Source: a virus
IMG/VR virus record: IMGVR_UViG_3300031673_000541
Coordinates: 1 to 22,035 of that record
DNA length: 22,035 nucleotides
Reading direction: 5' to 3' (one strand)
Notes under the pieces: model-generated
What the model saw: the letters and a program-made list of their open reading frames with translations, nothing else
Told to the model about the DNA's origin: nothing
Database searches by the model: none
Position numbers and translations under genes: made by a program
Shown here: positions 14,566 to 20,719 of the stretch, one piece after another
Numbering within the stretch: the stretch's first letter is position 1
Layout of the letters: each line of letters begins with the position of its first letter

Positions 14566-15071
14566 TGAAAAAAGAATTAAAAGATTTTTTAAACACAACC
14601 TACAAGATGAAGTCTCTTATACGGTACAACAATACACCTCGTCTTGTTGATGAGTCAATAGCTGAGCATCAATACTTTGTGGCTTTGATAGTTTATAAAC
14701 TGTATGATGATTACAAATTTGACATGAAGATAGCTCTTCAAATGTCATTGTTCCATGACATACCTGAAATCATGTTGAGTGATGTCCCAAGTAACACCAA
14801 GAGGATGTTTCCTGAAATATCCGATGCATTACGAAAGAATCAAAAGAAAGCATCAGATATGATTGATTCTACAATGACACCATTGATAGAAGACTATGAG
14901 AATCTTGCAACTGATGAGGCATTGGTTGTTCATTTAGCAGACATACTATCTATAATCCAGTACACAACACAAGAGGTTCATTTAGGAAATAAGTATATGG
15001 AACCTATTCTAAAAAACACCACAGAGATGATAGAAGATCTCTTCAAAAAAATGGAAGGAATAAAGAGATGA
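14565..15071 (+). CDS. HD-domain 5'-deoxynucleotidase-like protein (YfbR family)
   Basis: A 168-residue HD phosphohydrolase. The metal ligands are visible: H35 in DESIAEHQY, H64-D65 in LFHDIPEIM, and D126 in VHLADILS; E68 is the likely general acid/base and R20 in LIRYNNTPR is in the substrate-binding position, with Tyr after it where YfbR has Trp. YfbR-type enzymes dephosphorylate deoxynucleoside monophosphates; the phage dATPase DatZ belongs to the same broad group, so the substrate is not fixed by motif alone. The start follows GAGGATAGAATA and overlaps the deoxyribosyltransferase stop (TAATG); the end is coupled to the kinase-like gene. It probably adjusts the dNMP pool together with those neighbours. 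Confidence 0.8.
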   Translation: MKKELKDFLNTTYKMKSLIRYNNTPRLVDESIAEHQYFVALIVYKLYDDYKFDMKIALQMSLFHDIPEIMLSDVPSNTKRMFPEISDALRKNQKKASDMIDSTMTPLIEDYENLATDEALVVHLADILSIIQYTTQEVHLGNKYMEPILKNTTEMIEDLFKKMEGIKR

Positions 15072-15493
15072 ACTCGAAACCAATATTTTTCGAAGGCATT
15101 GACAGAGTAGGTAAGACATCTGTCATGAAAGAATTCAATAAGATTACTAAATTCCAGCATCTATGCTTTGACAGAGGTCCTATGTCATACGCAGTGTATG
15201 GCGAATTGAATTCAAAAGACAGAACACCATTGACATCTTTCAAGAACATTGACAAGATTATGAAAAATTCAATTTCTGTGTACCTGTTTAATAGTGATGT
15301 TGAAGCAATTGAGAAAAGATGTTGCAAAACATGTCATACAGATTTTAACATACTGGAGCACATGAATTGTTTTGAAGAATGCGTACTTAATCTCAAAGAT
15401 TCTGGTCATGTTGTGATTGAGTTGGATGTGGAGAATCTTACAATCGAGGGTGTGTGCAACTTGCTAATTCTTGAATTGGAGAAACTGAAATGA
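15068..15493 (+). CDS. Thymidylate kinase-like P-loop dNMP kinase
   Basis: A 141-residue P-loop kinase expected to phosphorylate dTMP or another dNMP. The P-loop is G10-IDRVGKT-17 in FFEGIDRVGKTSVM, and D35-R36 in CFDRGPMSYAVYG matches the DR motif that contacts the nucleotide. A VYLFNSDVEAIEKRC strand follows. It is much shorter than bacterial thymidylate kinase (about 210 residues), so the lid and part of the base-binding region are reduced; substrate cannot be assigned. AAGGA lies nine bases upstream and the end overlaps the next gene by ATGA. Confidence 0.72.
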   Translation: MNSKPIFFEGIDRVGKTSVMKEFNKITKFQHLCFDRGPMSYAVYGELNSKDRTPLTSFKNIDKIMKNSISVYLFNSDVEAIEKRCCKTCHTDFNILEHMNCFEECVLNLKDSGHVVIELDVENLTIEGVCNLLILELEKLK

Positions 15494-15756
15494 AAGAACC
15501 AAAAGCAGTGCGGATGCTAATGTCCAAAAAGTTACAAATCATAATTACCTGTCCAGAGTGCCCGATTTCACCTAACAAACTTGGTGGAGTTAAGAAAACA
15601 GCATGCATGGAATTGAATAAAGTTCCTGTCCCTGGAACAAACAATAAAACTTTGAAGAAAACTAAGGTATGTGAGTATTATGAACCTGATTCTTTACGTA
15701 AGGTAAATACATCTGATGGCACATTAATTGATTTAATATTATGTAATTTTTTATAG
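15490..15756 (+). CDS. Small Cys-containing hypothetical protein
   Basis: An 88-residue protein not recognised. ITCPECP (C21, C24) followed by C39 and C61 (KVCEYYEP) resembles the small phage proteins in which a CxxC pair, a later Cys and a terminal C-x-x-Y-x-P bind zinc. The residues between are basic (VKKTACMELNKVPVP). It is coupled by ATGA to the kinase-like gene and precedes the GT-A glycosyltransferase. A second in-frame Met at residue 9 is possible, but no better ribosome binding site is seen. Confidence 0.5.
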   Translation: MKEPKAVRMLMSKKLQIIITCPECPISPNKLGGVKKTACMELNKVPVPGTNNKTLKKTKVCEYYEPDSLRKVNTSDGTLIDLILCNFL

Positions 15757-15764
15757 GGGAAAGT

Positions 15765-16607
15765 ATGAAATTTAATGACACACTTGTAGCGATACCATCA
15801 AGAAACAGAGTAGAGCTTCTGTCAAAAACACTTGAAGATTTCCGTGAAACATGGAATGATGACATTGCTGTTAATTTTCAAGGTTACACAACTTCAACAA
15901 TAAAACGTTTTGATGAAGTACATTGCTTACAGTACATTGAATCTCCTGCAATCAACACAGCACATGCCAAGATGAGATTAATGCAAGAGTATGGATGTCA
16001 GTATAAATACATTATATTCATTGACGATGATTCACATTGTAGCTTATGTAAATGGGAAACAGAATTCGGAAACAAAGATTCCAATATCATGATAAACAAT
16101 ATGAAAAGGCTTATTCATATTCTACACACAAATCCTAGAATTGGTGCTTTGGCTCCATATCAATCTGCATTTTTCAGATTCATACGAGATTCTGCTGAAA
16201 AGAATGGTGTGAATGTTTCAAGGAGTATAAGAGCTGCAAATATGATTGCTGTAAGAACAGATCTTTACACTAAGCATAAATGCATATGGGATGATTCGTT
16301 AGACATACATGAAGATTTCGATTTCAATCTTCAGATTCTAACAAAATCTCCTTTTGAAGTATGTGAAACAACATTATGCAAATACTCATCAAGAACAAAG
16401 ATGGGCACAGGTGATGGTGGGATACCTAAAAGAACCTACAAGGCAAAGAAACAAGAATGCATACAAAAACTTAAAGAGAAATGGGAATCCACTGGACTGA
16501 TATCTGTAAGTTCTAAAGGGACTATATTGTTCAAGCAAAAAAATCTTGACAGAGACAGATTTGAGATATTTGTTGATCCCAAGAAAGTACCTTCATATGC
16601 CACTTAA
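15765..16607 (+). CDS. GT-A fold glycosyltransferase (GT2/TET-associated-like)
   Basis: A 280-residue GT-A glycosyltransferase. VAIPSRNRVELLSKTLED is the nucleotide-sugar binding start, YIIFIDDDS (D87-D88-D89) the metal-binding DxD, and HEDFDFNLQIL the catalytic-side acidic motif. The opening PSRNR and the ED-x-D-x-x-x-Q segment remind me of the phage TET-associated glycosyltransferases that modify hydroxymethylated bases, but no TET/JBP dioxygenase is in this window and GT2 enzymes with other acceptors look similar. GGGGAAAG precedes the start. The gene lies between nucleotide-metabolism genes, not in a surface-sugar cluster, which makes DNA or a nucleotide a reasonable acceptor to test. Confidence 0.7.
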   Translation: MKFNDTLVAIPSRNRVELLSKTLEDFRETWNDDIAVNFQGYTTSTIKRFDEVHCLQYIESPAINTAHAKMRLMQEYGCQYKYIIFIDDDSHCSLCKWETEFGNKDSNIMINNMKRLIHILHTNPRIGALAPYQSAFFRFIRDSAEKNGVNVSRSIRAANMIAVRTDLYTKHKCIWDDSLDIHEDFDFNLQILTKSPFEVCETTLCKYSSRTKMGTGDGGIPKRTYKAKKQECIQKLKEKWESTGLISVSSKGTILFKQKNLDRDRFEIFVDPKKVPSYAT

Positions 16608-16860
16608 TCAAAAATGCATTTGCACAAGCAACTACCACCATCCTGATTGTGTATCTACAGAATGCATTCATTGTGGCGATAAGAAATATGCAATGATGAT
16701 ATCTGATGCCTTTGAGCATTTTGGCATAAGCACTGAACTTTTTGTTCTTGGATTCCATTGTCAAAACTGTGGGACATTGGTCCAGGGTAAATTATTGAGT
16801 ATGTTACTAATAAAACAATGTCCGAGTTGTCATAACAAACTAACAAGAGGAGGATTCTAA
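16597..16860 (+). CDS. Zinc-ribbon protein
   Basis: An 87-residue protein with four Cys pairs: KCICTSNYHHPDCV, ECIHCGDKK, HCQNCGTLV and QCPSCHNK. Spacing fits two zinc ribbons or a treble-clef pair, with His residues also available. The start at 16597 overlaps the glycosyltransferase end by 11 bases and has only a weak A-rich ribosome binding site; a start at 16546 would overlap more. It ends in TAATG with thyX, so the two are translated together. Role unknown: nucleic-acid binding or a structural partner of a neighbouring enzyme. Confidence 0.6.
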   Translation: MPLNQKCICTSNYHHPDCVSTECIHCGDKKYAMMISDAFEHFGISTELFVLGFHCQNCGTLVQGKLLSMLLIKQCPSCHNKLTRGGF

Positions 16861-17798
16861 TGACAAAAGATAATCACATGCCTTTCCCATTTAAAAGGAA
16901 ACCTGAACACATACAGTTTCCGATGGACGTGAATTACGAAAAACCAGGTGAAACGGTGTATTATGATTCCCATAATAACCTAAAACTGCACACACTTGAC
17001 TATCCTAGAGGTGACTTTAGAGGGAGATGTGTTGAAATGATGCTGTCTACCTGGGCTGATATTCCAGTTCAGACTCTTTTATTGAAGACAGAATTTGTGT
17101 ACAGGAAGTTCAGAGAGATACTCGAAATGAAAGTTTTGCCTAACTCATTAGAACATTTACGATTCCAATTTAAGATTGAAGGATTGACATTAATTGAGGT
17201 TACTCACCTACTTAGGCATAGGTCTCTTCAATCGATACATGCACAATGTTCTGCTGATAGATTCTTACAAGATGACTCAGTCTTTATACCATCTTCAATC
17301 AAAAATTCTGCTTTTGCAGATGAATACAAAAAAGTAACTGAAGAGGCAAAAGACTTGTACTGGAAGATGATAAAATCTGGTAAAGTATCATTGCTTGATT
17401 CAAGGTATATACTCACAAGGAATCACAGATACTTCTATTATTTTGGATGTGATTTAAAAACTGCAATTGGTTTTATCCACCAGAGAAAGTGCACACAGGT
17501 ACAACCTGAAATGGATAATGTATTGGCACATTTAATGCACAATTCTATTGCTACAATCATTCCTGAGATAAGAGATGTTGTATCATTGAATTGTGATTCA
17601 AGGTGCTTTTATGTAAAATCAGAAAGTGAAGATTCTTCACGTGTGTACATGCCTGACAAAGTGCATGAGGAGTTAATAAGAACCAGATACGGTGATGACT
17701 CAGTACGTTTAGAACCTGAGTATTATCTACATAACAAAAAAAGATCTGAAATGGGTGTTGCATTTAACCCACAGGACATATCTACAGAACCACTCTAG
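16860..17798 (+). CDS. thyX: FAD-dependent thymidylate synthase (ThyX), atypical motif
   Basis: A 312-residue flavin-dependent thymidylate synthase that makes dTMP from dUMP with methylenetetrahydrofolate and FAD. The signature is LLRHRSLQSIHAQCSADRF: R119-H120-R121 as usual, but the following part is longer than the standard RHR-x7-S and reads S-IHAQCS-ADR, placing S131 and R134 two residues later. The second half keeps the ThyX layout with SRYILTRNHRYFYYF, IHQRKCTQVQPEM and IIPEIRDVV. GAGGAGG gives a strong start. It is longer than most bacterial ThyX (about 220-260). The upstream dUTPase-like and downstream dCMP deaminase genes supply dUMP. The altered motif leaves room for another one-carbon reaction on a pyrimidine nucleotide. 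Confidence 0.82.
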   Translation: MTKDNHMPFPFKRKPEHIQFPMDVNYEKPGETVYYDSHNNLKLHTLDYPRGDFRGRCVEMMLSTWADIPVQTLLLKTEFVYRKFREILEMKVLPNSLEHLRFQFKIEGLTLIEVTHLLRHRSLQSIHAQCSADRFLQDDSVFIPSSIKNSAFADEYKKVTEEAKDLYWKMIKSGKVSLLDSRYILTRNHRYFYYFGCDLKTAIGFIHQRKCTQVQPEMDNVLAHLMHNSIATIIPEIRDVVSLNCDSRCFYVKSESEDSSRVYMPDKVHEELIRTRYGDDSVRLEPEYYLHNKKRSEMGVAFNPQDISTEPL

Positions 17799-17803
17799 AG
17801 ATA

Positions 17804-17885
17804 GGCTAGATCACTTCTGGATGTATCTAGATTGTGTATAGGTTATATAACCCCCATCTAGAAATGAACCAGAAGTGATCTGGCT
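17804..17885. repeat. Large nested inverted repeat / stem-loop between thyX and dCMP deaminase
   Basis: Three nested inverted repeats. Outer: AGATCACTTCTGG (17808-17820) is a perfect match to CCAGAAGTGATCT (17869-17881), extendable to 17804/17885 with two G-U pairs (17 bp). Middle: TCTAGAT (17826-17832) with ATCTAGA (17856-17862). Inner: the 12-base palindrome GGTTATATAACC (17841-17852). No T tract follows. The structure starts six bases after the thyX stop. It could be an RNA-processing or stability element, a regulator-binding cruciform, a replication signal or a terminator of unusual type. Confidence 0.8.
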
Positions 17886-17944
17886 GATGTCTGGATCAAA
17901 CATGACTATTAACTGTGATGAAACAATTACATGACAGGAAAAAT

Positions 17945-18412
17945 ATGGCAATTTCAACAATAAATGACATACATGCACTGGCTACACAAATGTCTATGTA
18001 TGCTACATGTGATAGATTGCATGTTGGTGCTGTGCTATTTGATGATCTTGGATGTGTGCTTGGCAAGGGATGCAATAAATCTCCTGAGAATGATGTTTCT
18101 GCTGATGTACAATGTGACACCCATGGTCATTTGGTAAATGACAGTGGTGGATGCATACGAACTATACATGCAGAAATGGATGCTCTTGTTGATGCAATTC
18201 GTAATCATAGATATTGTTATAGCTCAAATTTATACACCACACATATGCCATGCTACTATTGCTCAAAGACACTTATTCATTTGAACATACGATTGGTGAT
18301 ATATGAACATGATTATGTAAGTAAGAGTTCGTATGGCAGTGGCAGAAACTTACTTGAAAAATACAAAGTTAAAGTTATTTCATTGAAAGAATGGATTAAA
18401 GAATATGAGTAA
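17945..18412 (+). CDS. dCMP deaminase
   Basis: A 155-residue zinc-dependent deaminase converting dCMP to dUMP, the ThyX substrate. CDRLHVGAVLFDD (C22 onward) is the N-terminal signature, H75-A-E77 in RTIHAEMDAL gives the first zinc ligand and the catalytic Glu, and C103-x-x-C106 in MPCYYCSKTL the other zinc ligands. LYTTHMPC and a terminal YEHDY match the dCMP/ComEB family, and extra Cys/His residues (C43, C57, H60, H62) may hold a second zinc as in T4 dCMP deaminase. Start placed at 17945 because AGGA lies just upstream; GTG 17915 or ATG 17918 would also be in frame. The 3' end overlaps the next gene by eight bases. Confidence 0.9.
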   Translation: MAISTINDIHALATQMSMYATCDRLHVGAVLFDDLGCVLGKGCNKSPENDVSADVQCDTHGHLVNDSGGCIRTIHAEMDALVDAIRNHRYCYSSNLYTTHMPCYYCSKTLIHLNIRLVIYEHDYVSKSSYGSGRNLLEKYKVKVISLKEWIKEYE

Positions 18413-18632
18413 ATTAAAAAAGTACTGGCGATGGATTTCTAATGTAATTTATCTCTACCTTTTCCAGTGCTACAAGAAGACAATTGAGAATTATGCGTGG
18501 TATGTTCAGCATGAAATGCATTATGGAAAAGTCCCTGAAGGATCATTGTTTCATGCTAAGAAAGAACTGACATTATCATGGGCAAAATTTCTATTGGAAC
18601 TTATGAACATTTTCTACAATCCAGTAGAATGA
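18405..18632 (+). CDS. Small hypothetical protein, possibly membrane-associated
   Basis: A 75-residue protein of unknown function overlapping the deaminase gene by eight bases. Basic residues at the N-terminus (SKLKKYWRW) precede a short aromatic/hydrophobic helix (ISNVIYLYLFQCY), which could associate with a membrane, though it is short for a true transmembrane segment. A second amphipathic segment (WAKFLLELMNIFY) lies at the C-terminus. It is the last gene before the copy B intergenic region. Confidence 0.45.
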   Translation: MSKLKKYWRWISNVIYLYLFQCYKKTIENYAWYVQHEMHYGKVPEGSLFHAKKELTLSWAKFLLELMNIFYNPVE

Positions 18633-18892
18633 AAACTTTCTTATTAAAAACGTATCCGCTTAATGGTATAGCATATTCTCATCATTATCTTGAACTATTA
18701 ATGTAATCAAGAACTTGATTCTTTCGTAAACCTATTCTCTATCGTAAACATAATAATATAATAATATTAATAAATATTGAATTAAAAATATTAATATATG
18801 CTATCCCTATATGGAAATACGTTTTGTATACGTTTTGACAATTATTGACAAAACAGCATGGAAAAATACTTTAAAATAAATGTAAAAAAACC
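18633..18892. other. AT-rich non-coding intergenic region (copy B region)
   Basis: Holds copy B of the intergenic element and the upstream A-rich part of promoter P2. Relative to copy A it carries about 50 extra bases (18683-18738) with small inverted repeats (TCTTGA/TCAAGA at 18688-18712 and ATCAAG-aa-CTTGAT at 18706-18719). After the element there are two TTGACA words (18834-18839 and 18845-18850). No credible reading frame is seen. Confidence 0.6.
18637..18836 (+). repeat. Intergenic element, copy B (related to copy A at 2912-3053)
   Basis: Same ordered blocks as copy A, in direct orientation: the 21-base block ending AAAAACGTATCC (18637-18657), GCATATTCTCAT (18671-18682, same spacing), CTATCGT-A-AACATAATAATAT (18739-18759), ATATTGAATTAA (18775-18786), and a right end with two inverted ACGTATT-type words, AATACGTTTT (18816-18825) and GTATACGTTTT (18826-18836). 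The right arm is less perfect than in copy A but doubled. It is followed by promoter P2 about 57 bases downstream. Confidence 0.75.
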
Positions 18893-18921
18893 TTTACAAA
18901 CGTATATTTTTTGTATATATT
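18893..18921 (+). promoter_or_regulatory. Sigma70-like promoter P2
   Basis: TTTACA (18893-18898), a 17-base spacer, TATATT (18916-18921), then GGAACA seven bases on. The spacer contains AACGTATA, the same word found in the flanking repeat element, so a regulator bound there would cover the promoter. A 56-base leader with CCGAGGAG precedes the ATG at 18978. Confidence 0.72.
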
Positions 18922-18977
18922 AGATACAGGAACATTAATATAGACAGAAACGCTAACCACAAACCGAGGAGTAGAAA

Positions 18978-19160
18978 ATGATTAACAGAACAAGGTACAC
19001 AGAGCTACGCAAAATGTTAAAGGTCGCTGGTTTTGAGCAAGAGTATTCAGCCATTGCCGGATCAACGTCTGGTTCTGTTTATTCTCATGCAGATGGCAGA
19101 ATTTTGAATTGGAATCCGAAAACAACCGAACAAGAAGTTCTGGAGGTTATTAATGGTTAA
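18978..19160 (+). CDS. Small hypothetical early protein
   Basis: A 60-residue protein of unknown function, first gene after promoter P2, with a good GAGGAG ribosome binding site. The N-terminal half is basic and helical (RYTELRKMLKVAGFEQEY); the C-terminus ends WNPKTTEQEVLEVING. It overlaps the next gene by eight bases. Position directly behind a strong promoter fits an early host-takeover protein, but no function is visible. Its bases look a little more GC-rich than the surrounding sequence. Confidence 0.55.
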   Translation: MINRTRYTELRKMLKVAGFEQEYSAIAGSTSGSVYSHADGRILNWNPKTTEQEVLEVING

Positions 19161-19554
19161 TAAAGCCGAACAAACCGAGGTGGTGAAAATCCGCCTCGGT
19201 TCTGAGGATAAAGTCAGGCTGCAAGAAATTGCAGAAAAGGAGTTTCGTTCATTTGCTAAAAGTTGTATGAAATTTAATAAAGGAAAAATTATGACAAAAC
19301 AAGAAGTTATAGATGAATTAAAAGAAATATCAGCATCAGCTTATATTAACTGGAGAAAGTTTGGTCACAAAGATTTTGAGATGAAATTCAAATCCTTATT
19401 CTTTGTAATTAGAGAACTTGAAAAACATCAACCAAGAGATGTTATCCTTACTCTTTCTTCTCAGATACAAATGAATGCATCTCTTGGTAAACTTGAAATT
19501 GTAGAACATACTTCATGGGCATTAATGACTCTTGCAAACTTACTTTCTAACTAA
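19153..19554 (+). CDS. Hypothetical protein with ribbon-helix-helix-like N-terminus and internal start
   Basis: A 133-residue protein. Residues 8-40 (VVKIRLGSEDKVRLQEIAEK) resemble the ribbon-helix-helix DNA-binding pattern of a basic β-strand followed by two helices. From residue 47 the character changes: ATG at 19291, preceded by AAAGGA, begins an 87-residue helical segment (MTKQEVIDELKEISA ... HTSWALMTLANLLSN) that could be translated on its own. The long form could be a small regulator fused to an unknown domain. It overlaps the preceding gene by eight bases and is followed by promoter P3. Confidence 0.5.
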   Translation: MVNKAEQTEVVKIRLGSEDKVRLQEIAEKEFRSFAKSCMKFNKGKIMTKQEVIDELKEISASAYINWRKFGHKDFEMKFKSLFFVIRELEKHQPRDVILTLSSQIQMNASLGKLEIVEHTSWALMTLANLLSN

Positions 19555-19584
19555 AAAAAAAATGAAAATAAATGAAAAAAAGCC

Positions 19585-19613
19585 TTTACGAACGTATAAA
19601 AATTAGATATATT
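19585..19613 (+). promoter_or_regulatory. Sigma70-like promoter P3
   Basis: TTTACG (19585-19590), a 17-base spacer starting AACGTATA as in P2, TATATT (19608-19613), then GGAAACA eight bases on. An A-rich stretch precedes the -35, as at P1 and P2. It lies in the gap before the small gene at 19648. Confidence 0.7.
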
Positions 19614-19647
19614 ATATATAAGGAAACATCAATAAAGGATATCTAAC

Positions 19648-19821
19648 ATGACAAAGACAAAGACAAAGAAGGTTTACTACACAATAACAACATATCCCGA
19701 GATGGAACCTGAGGTATGGCCTACCTTCGGTAAGACTAAGTGTATATTCGAGCATTTCGCTGATATAGAGAGATTCTTCTATTTCACAGGAGCTCATGTT
19801 AGATCCATATTCATAAAGTAA
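19648..19821 (+). CDS. Very small hypothetical protein (57 residues)
   Basis: A 57-residue frame, first after promoter P3, with AAAGGA eight bases before the ATG. The N-terminus is a TKTKTKK repeat; the rest is aromatic-rich (YYTITTYP, EVWPTFGKTKC, ADIERFFYFTG) with coherent codons. The opposite-strand frame over the same bases lacks a ribosome binding site and promoter. Function unknown; small size and promoter position suggest an early protein. Confidence 0.55.
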   Translation: MTKTKTKKVYYTITTYPEMEPEVWPTFGKTKCIFEHFADIERFFYFTGAHVRSIFIK

Positions 19822-19864
19822 TTTAATTAACCGGGAATAATCCCACAAACAACAGGAGAAAAAA

Positions 19865-20215
19865 ATGAAAAACGAAAAAACAAAAACAGAATTGATTTAC
19901 GGGAAAAATGGTGAATTGATATGTGCCACTAAAGAAGGCATAATAATTCAGGGTCTTTCTAAAGCCGATTTTACACGTAAATCAACAAACTCAGAACAGA
20001 ACAAACTTGCAATGCAAAATTTCTATCGGTACAAGGCATCAATCTCAAGGCTTCGCATGGAAAAACTGAAAGCTGAGATTGATATGTACTTGAAGAAAGC
20101 TGAAGATGCTCTGAAGGTTAAGTCTGAAGCAGAGAAACTTCAGGAACAAATTGCTAACAGTGAGAAGAAAATTCAGGAACTCAAACTAAAACTTAAAGCT
20201 GCAGGTTCTAAGTAA
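19865..20215 (+). CDS. Hypothetical protein with coiled-coil C-terminus
   Basis: A 116-residue protein with a strong AGGAG. Residues 1-35 look β-rich (TELIYGKNGELICATKEGII), and residues 55-112 are a continuous charged helix with heptads (LKAEIDMYLKKAEDALKVKS and an EKLQEQIANSEKKIQELKLK stretch) typical of a dimeric coiled coil. The stop overlaps the next start by TAATG. The following protein is also coiled coil, so the two may form a complex. No function recognised. Confidence 0.55.
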   Translation: MKNEKTKTELIYGKNGELICATKEGIIIQGLSKADFTRKSTNSEQNKLAMQNFYRYKASISRLRMEKLKAEIDMYLKKAEDALKVKSEAEKLQEQIANSEKKIQELKLKLKAAGSK

Positions 20216-20535
20216 TGAATCTCACAGGAGCTCAGCTCATTAAGGTCTATGAGGATGCCCGAAAGGAAAGGTCATCTCTCATGGTCACCTTAAAAGAACA
20301 TAACTTTGATATCGAAGATGATAGAAAAGTTCTTGAAAGAATTAAGAAAGCCATAGTCTTTCATGAGTCTAAGATAAAAGAAGTCATGAAATTGATTGAT
20401 GATCAGACTAAAATCATGAGACAGCATGAGGAACATTATTACACAGCTTCTGGAATTAAAGATGTACTTCTTGACACTCAAGAAGAACTTAGAGCATTAA
20501 AAAAGAAACAAAGGAGAATGAATGCAAGACATTAA
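20215..20535 (+). CDS. Coiled-coil hypothetical protein
   Basis: A 106-residue protein that is nearly all charged helix (RKVLERIKKAIVFHESKIKE, then a KLIDDQTKIMRQHEEHY stretch, EELRALKKKQRR), suggesting a coiled coil or helical bundle. Translationally coupled by TAATG to the previous coiled-coil gene. A basic C-terminus (KKKQRRMNARH) could bind nucleic acid. Its 3' end overlaps the next start by 14 bases. Confidence 0.5.
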   Translation: MNLTGAQLIKVYEDARKERSSLMVTLKEHNFDIEDDRKVLERIKKAIVFHESKIKEVMKLIDDQTKIMRQHEEHYYTASGIKDVLLDTQEELRALKKKQRRMNARH

Positions 20536-20719
20536 ACTTATGGATAACTGCACTAATGCTGTGCAATTCATGAACACAGCAAGATTTGACCTTGCGCATT
20601 GCATAGGCAAAATTACTGTTACACCAGACACACCTCAAGAAACAATTGACTCACTTGATAGAAAAGATATTCAACCTCATACAGTGATACTCAATGGCAT
20701 ATGCGTGAGGGAACCATGA
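20522..20719 (+). CDS. Small hypothetical protein
   Basis: A 65-residue protein with GGAG five bases before the ATG, overlapping the previous gene by 14 bases. Mixed α/β character (AVQFMNTARFDLAHCIGKIT, then TPDTPQETIDSL). No motif recognised. The stop overlaps the next start by ATGA. Confidence 0.45.
   Translation: MQDIKLMDNCTNAVQFMNTARFDLAHCIGKITVTPDTPQETIDSLDRKDIQPHTVILNGICVREP

Noticed and set aside
17841-17852. Palindrome GGTTATATAACC considered as part of a tRNA or attachment site
   Set aside because: No cloverleaf arms, anticodon loop or CCA-like end fit around it, and no integrase gene is present in the window.
19612-19848. Minus-strand frame of 78 codons after promoter P3
   Set aside because: The + strand has a promoter, ribosome binding site and a 57-codon frame at 19648-19821; the minus frame has none of these and covers the promoter.
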